Source: Glandiceps talaboti
Lineage: Eukaryota; Hemichordata; Enteropneusta; Spengelidae
Assembly (NCBI RefSeq): GCF_964340395.1
Contig: NC_135552.1
Span: 11,355,194-11,419,193 of the forward strand
Length of the DNA stretch: 64,000 bases
Direction: 5' to 3'
Positions 55,351 to 64,000 of the stretch are shown piece by piece; within the stretch, counting starts at the first letter, position 1; each line of letters starts with the position of its first letter. The position numbers were made by a program, and so were the translations under genes. The notes below the pieces were generated by a model. It was not told the origin of the DNA, searched no databases, and worked only from the letters and a program-made list of their open reading frames with translations.

Positions 55351-56002
55351 GTCTGGTGTTTTTCCTTAATGATATGCTTGTATTACATTGTAAACAGAAT
55401 GATAGCAAGCTTATTGTACATATGCAAATATGTAATACCAGTAACAGTTTATTGCTTGTCCAATGTTTTAGGGGCTAGTATCCATACATGTATAAATCGA
55501 TGTCAACACAGAAGACAAGGACATCATCATCAATATCATGGTCATGTGATCTAGGTTCAGATGAAGTATCAACTGGAACCAGAATGTATGATATACATGT
55601 ATGACAACACATGATCATCACCTTCTGTGGAATGTCTGGTGGTCAAGATTTAACCACATGTACATGTATTAAATATATGTGTGAGGTCCTCTAAATGTTT
55701 ATGTAGTAATAAACCTATCATTAATTGTTGCTCGTATTTCATATTGAAGTAGGACAAAGCATATTATATTTTATACACTTGTTGTAATTTTTCATATGTA
55801 CACATACATATATAGTGACCTGTCTCATGATACACTTAATTCTAAAAGCAGTTTTGCCCTAAATACATAAATAAAACACAGGTGTTGGCTTGTTTTCTGT
55901 TTCACCTATACATAGCCACACCCAGAAAGTAAGTCATCAAATTTACCAGTTACATGATATGACTAAAGCAGTTCATGTTTATGTTAATGTATCATTGTAT
56001 GT

Positions 56003-56050
56003 GTGTCTGTGTCTGTGTCTGTGTGTGTGTGTGTGTGTGTGTGGGGGGGG
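56003..56050. repeat. (TG)n followed by G run
   Basis: Imperfect TGTGTC units turn into pure TG and then 8-9 G. Confidence 0.93.
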
Positions 56051-56314
56051 TATTGTTGTCATAAGTATTTTACAGGGAACATGGTGAATATTCATACTTT
56101 TGTATTTCAAGTTAAAATATGGTATTATTTTACACCACCAAATACATGTAGTTGTAGATCTATAAGTCTTACCTCAGAAATTTGCTTTCTGCTACTGAAA
56201 CATGGTTATACATGTATATGTACATATCCTGAATAAAACGGGAATACTCAGGTATCCAATGAGATTAAAGAACACTTGGTCCATTATACGTAATATTATA
56301 ATATTATACCCTGT

Positions 56315-56410
56315 ATTGATAGGGTTTATGGGAAACCTCTGGAGATGACTGACATCTTATTTCCCACAATTCTTTGACTTGACACCCTTTGTATTTGTTC
56401 TTTGAAAATC
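56315..56410. repeat. Dispersed repeat family A, copy 3
   Basis: GGGTTTATGGGAAACCT, then ATCT and CCCTTTGTATTTGT blocks resemble the middle of 8448-8640. It is the most diverged copy. Confidence 0.45.
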
Positions 56411-56518
56411 ACCAAAATGGCCAAAGAAATGTCAAGTGAGTAGGACTTCTTTACAAGAATTCAATGTTGAAGACATCATCATGGTGTTATGTTATCACCC
56501 AAAAATTATATAAAATTT

Positions 56519-56645
56519 GATAGCAGTAATCAATACAAGTGTACTAAAGGTAGAAATAAGTCTGACTGGACTTTTCCTTTAAGTTGATAGCAGTAATCAA
56601 TGCAAGTGTCCTAAAGACAGAAATAAGTCTGACTGGACTTTTCAT
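56519..56645. repeat. ~66-bp direct duplication
   Basis: GATAGCAGTAATCAATxCAA then AGAAATAAGTCTGACTGGAC occurs at about 56519 and 56585, nearly identical and therefore recent. Confidence 0.93.
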
Positions 56646-58330
56646 TTATACTTTCAAACTTCTTGTACTGATATGAATGTCAAGACCCAAAATTGTAGAA
56701 ATCCAGAGCTTAGATGCACAGTTACTATCACATCAATAGCTGGACTGAGCCAGTGTGCTTCAGATATGCCTCTGATAACATACATGTGTATAGTTACATT
56801 ATTTATATTTTGGAAACCAGGAAAGTATATTACATCAAATGCATGGGATTATATTAAACATACAGAGGATGTGGATAGTACATGGTTTGGGTCAAATATG
56901 TGTATCATTCAAAACAAGCTTGGACAGCGTCATTGAATTCAGGCTAATATAATTTGACCAGGGGTCAGAATATGCAAGAGTCAGGGGAATATTCCTTTGT
57001 ATTGATTACCTAATCTAAATCTCATTACATGTCAGCATCCAAAAAGTCACTTTCTAACCACAGTTCATAAGGTGACAATACTAAATGTAATTCCCTAGAG
57101 ACAGACGTTTCCCTCATGGCATGCCTTGAAGACATCAACTTTTCCATCAGTATTGTCTCCATTCATTGAACCTGACAACAATGTTTGACCTTTGGCCTCT
57201 GTCTGTGGGGACATCTGGATTTGTTCTGTGCAGAGAGAATGATTACAATCTATGCTGTAATGTTTTCTATGTAAGATTCCAATCCTCAGTTCACTTTCTG
57301 GTAGAAGTCCTACAGTATCAGCCGCTGTCATATTTGTTATTGCCTGAGTGTCATAGGTCAAGGGTCAAGGTTCATTCAAATATAAAGTACATATACAACA
57401 TGTACAGTGTGCATTATCCTTTGTAGAAGACTCCTCACAACTTTAAGATACATCTTGATCTTCAGTCCTACGGTACCCAGTTTTCTCTTTAGCAAACTAT
57501 TATTTACACCTGTTATAAATTTCAAAATGAATATTTTGCAGGAATGTGTAAATATAATATGGCTTTTAAAGTTTACAAAATTGTCCTTATTTATAATTTA
57601 TAAGTATTTATATGTGTTAATTAGTTTAGGGAACAGAGTTCTATGGTATCATAAATATTGCTTTAGATATGTTAAAGAAAAAAAAATATTTATTTCAAAA
57701 TGAATATTTCAAATGTAGTGACGATTTATTTTGCATTTAAGAATGTATGTCAATTTTTCTCTTGAGGTGATTAAGTAGCAAACATTTGACAAGTCATAAC
57801 ATCCAAGGCCTTCTGTTCATGTCATCACCTGCCACAGATCCCAGGATTGCACATGAATATGAAAATATGCAGGTAGGCAAGATGTTCCTATTTTTTACTA
57901 GGGTCATCATTGTGGGTAGTTAAGTTTTATGTAGAAAGGTCAAACTTGGAGTGCAACTGAAATGGGTCAAGGAATTTGCATAATACATGTAGATACTACA
58001 TGTATGTCTATTACTGTATCATAGGCTGTTGTTGCAGCTGTTGCCATTGTTTTCATCAGAAACTAGGATGTGATAGGTACATGTAGGTCAATGTTGAAAA
58101 CATGAAAGATCGGATTTTGTGTCAACGTTTAAGGGGAATCTGAAGGTAAAAACATTCTATATATGCAGAAAACTTGTCTTCGTCATCATATTTCTATTTC
58201 TATTAAAATACAGTACATGATGAAAAGACAATGGCAGCCATTGTTTTTTTCGGAGGATAGTCTTCACTTCATCCTCAAGTACTGTAGCCTGTTTATGGCG
58301 CTTTAATACGGAATATTCAGTTCAATCTCT

Positions 58331-58982
58331 CATACTGTAGCCTGTTAATGCCGCTTACGGTATATTCTGTTCAGTCTCTCGTATTGTACGCTTGTAACTA
58401 GAATTGCAAAAGGCTGTTAAATACGGTTTGAATATCTCAGTGTATAATTGTCCAATCAGCTTGTCGTCACCATGGAGTATTCAAATATACATGTATGCAG
58501 ATGATACACATGCAAATGAAGTGATGCAGAGTAACACATGCAGTTGATGCATACACTTAATTTGCATGTAATCTACATAAATTTGCATACTCCATAGTGA
58601 CAACAAGCTGATTGAGCAATTATGCATGGAGATTTCCAAACCATATTAACAGTCTTTTTCCCTATTAGGGAACTTGCAAACCCACCATGTTGAATATTGC
58701 ATCATGGGAAATGTGATAATAAATACTAATCAAATAGTATTGTAAACAATAATGTTTCATTGTTTTTAACCACAAATGATCAATTCATAGTCACCCTGAC
58801 CATTGTGGGAGGTTTATTTTATCGGTAACTCCTGATTGGGTATTGCGATAACCACAGATAATCCCAATAGTCCTTTGCATCTGAGCATGCTCAGTTTGGA
58901 TTGCAAGTTCCCTATTCTACTAGCTAGTCACAAGCCTACGATATGAGAGATTGAACAGAATATACCGTAAGTGCTGTAACAG
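58331..58982. mobile_element. Nest of three inverted-repeat elements
   Basis: The outer ends (58350-58403 and 58926-58978) are inverted copies containing CTTACGGTATATTCTGTTCA and CTTGTxACTAG. Inside is a foldback with arms 58419-58486 and 58576-58648 (AATCAGCTTGT / ACAAGCTGATT, CCATGGAGTAT / ATACTCCATAG). Next to it is a third element, ~58668-58912, with ends GGGAACTTGCAAACCCA and TGGATTGCAAGTTCCC. The order suggests successive insertions of MITEs into one another. No coding sequence. Confidence 0.78.
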
Positions 58983-59345
58983 AAAAATATACATGTAATC
59001 AAAATGTGACTTCATATTAATGTAAAATGATGAACTAATTAAAAAATCATCAATATACTATATGGTGGTACAGTATGTGGAAATAGGTGCCCTGTTGTTG
59101 AAATGCAAGGCAACCCCTATCTCCATAATATTTCATACTTTTATAGCATTTGTTGAAGATTAACAGAAAACGAACTACAAATTGTGACTTCTTAACAGAA
59201 AACGAACTACAAATTGTGACTTCATATTAATTATGAACTAATTAAAAAGTCATCAATATACCTAGCTAAACTAAGATGGTATGTGGAAGAGGCGTCCTGT
59301 TATTGAAGTGCAAGGTAACCCTATCCTCATAACATTTCGTATCTG
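58978..59345. repeat. ~185-bp diverged direct duplication with inner 31-bp repeat
   Basis: Copies share GTGACTTCATATTAAT, ATGAACTAATTAAAAA, TCATCAATATAC, GTATGTGGAA, CCTGTTxTTGAA and GTGCAAGG-like blocks. The second copy starts with a fresh tandem repeat of TTAACAGAAAACGAACTACA then AATTGTGACTTC at 59160-59222. Confidence 0.85.
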
Positions 59346-60736
59346 AAACTCATCTGTTGTGTACATTATGGGTCAGTGGAATAACTGACATTCCATTACT
59401 TGAACTGTGCCTACCAGTGATAGTATGTGATTAGACTCCCCCGACAGTATGCCATCTTGGCTTACAAGACACTGCATCACTTATACCAAGCTCAACATGT
59501 AAACAGTCCATTCAACTGGAGGCTTTGTTTATAAGGGCTGATGTTAATGAGTTGCCACACTTCACCACAGAAGCAAACCACAAGGACGTTGGTGTAAAAC
59601 TTGTTGGCCAAACTTTCACTCCTTCAGGAAGTGATTTCTCGGCGAGGATTATATATTTTGTAGTTACTGGGAATAGCTGTCAAGGGACGTAGACGACTTC
59701 TACATGCAACTATTTGTTGTGAGTTGCAAGCCAAGAGCTAAGAGTCATTGCAGTAGCTTGTAAGTAGAATGCCACTCCCTGTATGAGTATGGATATGAAT
59801 CCAGCAAGTACTGGTGTACAGTTTGTTGCTGAACGTACAGTTTGAACACAAACACAGAACATCCTACCAAACTTTCAGGATCCATGATTTATGATCTAGG
59901 TTGTCCCTTTTCAGGTTTAGTGTGTGATTCAGAAATCGTATGTAATAGTAGTTCACTACTTTTCAGCCAGAAAGTGCAATGTTGTAGATATCGAAATATT
60001 CTAGTGATACTTTCCATCCAAAGAGTTTGATACAGACAAAGCTGTATGAGTGAATTTTACATTTCACGTATTTCAAATATAGATTCGGCTATGTTTGCGT
60101 GGTGTAAGTGCCAGCAATAAGGTTCCAAACACCCAAACAATGACGAATCATCAGTCTGCTATAGATACAGACAACATGAACAGATACGCTAATCATATTA
60201 TCTGTCTGTGTCGCTAGCATCAATCATAAAGTCTGTGATATGGATTTATGTTTTATTTGATGCAGTCCCTACATAAAATATAACCCAGTTGAATAATAAA
60301 TCTGTGTTATACAATGTAATTTCATCTCTTGACTAAAAAGGGCATAAATTTGTTATACTGTAGAGTGGTTCTTCCCTTGACAACTTACCACTGTACGTAG
60401 TTCATGTTGACAACTTCTCTGTACATATGGTGCATGTAGCCATATTATGGTTCTTTGAGACTTGCTATGTAGCATGACTACTGTACTGACGGTGTTCAGC
60501 TATGTCTAAAGACCACATGGACACCCTGAATACCATAGCCACTACTTTAATGCACAGTAAACTGTAAACAAGTATATAGTATATAGCATTCATGTCATAG
60601 TCGTCATTGGTAGGACAATGCCTCCCTCCATCTTTCCTTCATGCCATTGTTGCATGTACATGTATTCTTCATTCCAACATGTACATGTATAGTATACCAA
60701 GAATGGTATGTCTACGTAATACTATGAGTATTATGT

Positions 60737-60749
60737 GTGACGTTAATGA

Positions 60750-60794
<45 letters not shown>

Positions 60795-61015
60795 GTAATG
60801 GTGATGATGATGATGTTGGTAATGGTGATGATAATGATGATGACGACGACGGCGGCGGCGGCGATGACGACTACGACGACAACAACGATGGTGATGGTGA
60901 TGGTGATGGTGATGGTGATGGTGATGGTGATGTTAATAATGCATCTGTGATGATAATGACGATGACAACGATGACAACAATGATGGGGATGATGAGGAGG
61001 AGGAGGAGCAGGCAG
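60737..61015. repeat. GAT / GGTGAT / GGC trinucleotide array
   Basis: Codon-length repeats (GAT, GGTGAT, GACGAC, GGC, GAGGAG) run for ~270 bp. The Asp/Gly-rich frame is open but low in complexity. No splice context suggests it is translated. Confidence 0.92.
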
Positions 61016-62833
61016 AGGATAACTATTATGAGAGGGTACACTCTTCAGCCAAGCATTTATTTACCACATCTTGATCACTACACTCAGTGCATTTAAGATT
61101 GCTTGTTTTGATCAGGATACTAACTTTCTAAGTGATAGTGTGTTGAGTTTATATAGAATTGTTTTTTCCATCAATCACCATGCAATGAATGGTTCTACTG
61201 TCTTCCCTACCAAACAACTCTTGTTTATAGAGAAAAACCACGACAGAATGTCCTCAGGCCAAGGAAATTAACCCAATGTTTCAAGACTAAGTTCTAACCA
61301 TGGAGGGTCCTTCCTATATGTACATGTACCTCCATGTTCTAACAGAGTTTAATAAAGTGATCACACTTGTGAAGTAGGGGTGGAAGTATGTTTGTGAAGA
61401 TTTGGGGAAAAACCTTGTGATATTGTTGTCAGTTTTGTCCATCAGCCAGTGTGGACACATTGATAAATTTTACCTCCTGTGTTTTTTATACACATACCTA
61501 GTACAAATGCCAATGTATATAAACACATTTTGTAATTCTTTCTGTTTCATTGACCCTCACTAAATAAAAGCTGCATAGAGTGGCTGAATACAAACAAGGC
61601 CAGTCTAAACCAGGCATGGTGAGATACCTAAGGGTAGATAGAGAGTAGATTAAATGATAACACTCCATAACTTTAATCCTAGGATTATGTAAATCTGACA
61701 AGTAATAGTCAATGTACTGGAAGGAGAATCAATGGAAAAATGTCAAAGATAACAAACGGAGCACATCTTAATCTGTTCATGCATTAGGTTTAAGTGTAGA
61801 TTAGATAGGAGTGATGAAATTGAATTCTCAGACTCTGTTAAACCACAGTATTTATATGCCAAGCGTAAGTAGTCTAGTTGCTATACGTTGGGCTTGATTT
61901 TCTACAGTTTCTCTCTCCACTGTTAGGTCAAATGCCTATATCTAGTAGCACAACATTCTGTTCTTACCATCAACAGCAGTAGTTTACTACTATAGGAACA
62001 TTGATATAAATGTGATGACGAATATCGCATTCTTATTTAACTTACATATAATATAAGACTGGAGGTGGATTTTGTAGTAAACTGAATGAAATAACCAATT
62101 ACTGACGTCTGTCCATATGTGATGAATTACTCTTAAAATGTGCTGTTCACCCTTTCCCCAGCAGGAGATATAGCTAGATTTTTGGTAGATCATGTTTATT
62201 TGACAATAATGTGGAGAGAGAGATATATCATAGAAAATCGAACCTAACATATGCCAACTAGACTAAGCACAAGAAATACCAAGAAAATTGTGTTGGATTG
62301 AAAAAATCACAACATGGTAGTGTTTTTAGCAATGTGAAAGGTGATATTTCGTATTAAATTTGACTTGGGCGGAAAGAAAGCATTTAAGTTTTAAGCTGTA
62401 CATTGTGGACATGAGATTATATCACAGGTCAGACCTTTGGAGTCTTGTTTCCTTTGAATTCAGCTGACTATTAGATCATAGTTGTTGTTGTCTCACTGGA
62501 TTTGAATACCAGAAAGTAATAGTTATGTCTGAAATACCAGCAAGTACATGAAGATAGACATATGCTAATGATCTGATTTGCATATTTCTGTTATCCACAC
62601 CCTAAAATCAGCTCCCAAATAGATAATGATTTCAGCGTAATACTATACTACTACTACTCCCATAAAATGGACCGCTAATTGAAATATACAATGTCTAATT
62701 TTGGTAGTAATTGTAACAATTTTCATTGAATGTATTGCTAGTTGTCTGACCAAAAAATTATCACCCTATTTACAGCTAGTGCAGTTTTAAACTACAAATG
62801 TATGAGAGTTTGAGGCCATAAAGCACTGAACAG

Positions 62834-63692
62834 AGTCTAGAAATGGCAGTGTAATGATAGCGAGAGTCTAGAAATGGCAGTGTAATGATAGCGAGAGTCT
62901 AGAAATGGCAGTGTAATGATAGCGAGAGTCTAGAAATGGCAGTGTAATGATAGGGAGAGTCTAGAAATGGCAGTGTAATGATAGCGAGAGTCTAGAAATG
63001 GCCGTGTAATGATAGCGAGAGTCTAGAAATGGCAGTGTAATGATAGGGAGAGTCTAGAAATGGCAGTGTAATGATAGCGAGAGTCTAGAAATGGCCGTGT
63101 AATGATAGCGAGAGTCTAGAAATGGCAGTGTAATGATAGGGAGAGTCTAGAAATGGCAGTGTAATGATAGCGAGAGTCTAGAAATGGCCGTGTAATGATA
63201 GCGAGAGTCTAGAAATGGCAGTGTAATGATAGCGAGAGTCTAGAAATGGCAGTGTAATGATAGCGAGAGTCTAGAAATGGCCGTGTAATGATAGCGAGAG
63301 TCTAGAAATGGCAGTGTAATGATAGCGAGAGTCTAGAAATGGCCGTGTAATGATAGCGAGAGTCTAGAAATGGCAGTGTAATGATAGCGAGAGTCTAGAA
63401 ATGGCAGTGTAATGATAGCGAGAGTCTAGAAATGGCAGTGTAATGATAGCGAGAGTCTAGAAATGGCAGTGTAATGATAGCGAGAGTCTAGAAATGACCG
63501 TGTAATGATAGCGAGAGTCTAGAAATGGCAGTGTAATGATAGCGAGAGTCTAGAAATGGCAGTGTAATGATAGCGACAGTCTAGAAATGGCCGTGTAATG
63601 ATAGCGAGAGTCTAGAAATGGCAGTGTAATGATAGCGAGAGTCTAGAAATGGCAGTGTAATGATAGCGAGAGTCTAGAAATGGCAGTGTAAT
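62834..63692. repeat. 31-bp minisatellite, 28 units, with 93-bp higher-order repeat
   Basis: The unit is AGTCTAGAAATGGCAGTGTA then ATGATAGCGAG, and every start is in exact 31-bp register from 62834 to the truncated 28th at 63671. Variants are GGCCG for GGCAG, and GGG for GCG near the unit end. Units 4-6, 7-9 and 10-12 repeat the same three-variant pattern. The unit begins AGTCTAGA, echoing the TAGTCTAG of the 54-bp array at 35 kb. Confidence 0.98.
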
Positions 63693-64000
63693 AGCAATGA
63701 AGATCATTTACTGTGAATATGGAATAAATGTCTGAGACCAAAACACTCAATTTGTACATATTGTGTCATTAAATATGTGAAATGTGACCATTATGCACTT
63801 CAAGACTTAAGTACTTCTATATTCAAATTATAGGTGTTTCCATGGTTACAGTTTTTACATCATCATCCTTGTCCCCATGACAGCATGATGAATCTGATAA
63901 TCATCTACACTTTCAGGTGCTTTGTATTTTATGATACAAATCTGCCCTCACTATGTGATGCTATCTGACTTTTCCATCATTCCATTACAAAAAAAACATC

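Noticed and set aside
60737-61096. 119-codon Asp/Gly-rich acidic frame
   Set aside because: GAT-type trinucleotide repeat with no splice context or domain.
62834-63692. CRISPR-like array
   Set aside because: Units are directly adjacent with no unique spacers, in a eukaryotic genome. It is a minisatellite.

Overview
This is a window of nuclear DNA from an invertebrate animal. The genes are interrupted by GT-AG introns, the sequence is AT-rich and generally CpG-poor, and it is loaded with simple-sequence repeats, short tandem duplications, foldback (MITE-like) elements and a decayed non-LTR retrotransposon. The two genes I recognise are animal genes. Fairly close similarity to the vertebrate proteins, many short exons and abundant TACATGTA-type motifs fit a slowly evolving deuterostome or lophotrochozoan, but I cannot name the species.

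Region 1 (1-18258) is the plus-strand gene for cullin-2 (CUL2), the scaffold of the CRL2 ubiquitin ligase. Nineteen coding exons totalling 2004 nt (667 codons plus stop) can be joined with consistent phases. They cover everything except roughly the first 75 residues, which must lie upstream of the window. The introns carry microsatellites, a ~63-bp-arm perfect-looking hairpin, two foldback elements and copies of two dispersed repeat families. The first visible exon has its 3' end and splice donor tandemly copied twice into the adjacent intron.

Region 2 (18259-27382) is the intergenic stretch. It holds the CUL2 3' UTR, a 40-bp minisatellite, a 127-bp tandem repeat, a broken LINE 3' end with an ATTCT-repeat tail, and then about 3 kb with visibly more CpG that ends at the start of the second gene and contains a ~295-bp foldback element.

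Region 3 (27383-64000) starts with coding exon 1 of PARD3 (Par-3/Bazooka), encoding the start of the N-terminal CR1 oligomerisation domain. No later recognisable PARD3 exon is visible, so the following 36.5 kb is read as a very long first intron. It contains a candidate alternative first exon at 52324-52449 and a candidate short terminal exon at 31060-31140, neither recognised. The rest is repeats: a 900-bp array that keeps period 5 while changing sequence, minisatellites of 54, 74 and 31 bp with higher-order structure, an intact-looking 270-bp MITE with a 5-bp target duplication, and a nest of three inverted-repeat elements near 58.3-59.0 kb.

From my recollection of the human map, CUL2 and PARD3 are also neighbours there (10p11), transcribed in the same direction with CUL2 upstream. 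The head-to-tail pair here therefore looks like an ancient conserved linkage. CUL2 acts in ubiquitination and PARD3 in cell polarity. Nothing in the sequence shows that the two cooperate. I found no convincing new gene system; the more unusual material is exon-donor duplication and repeat architecture.
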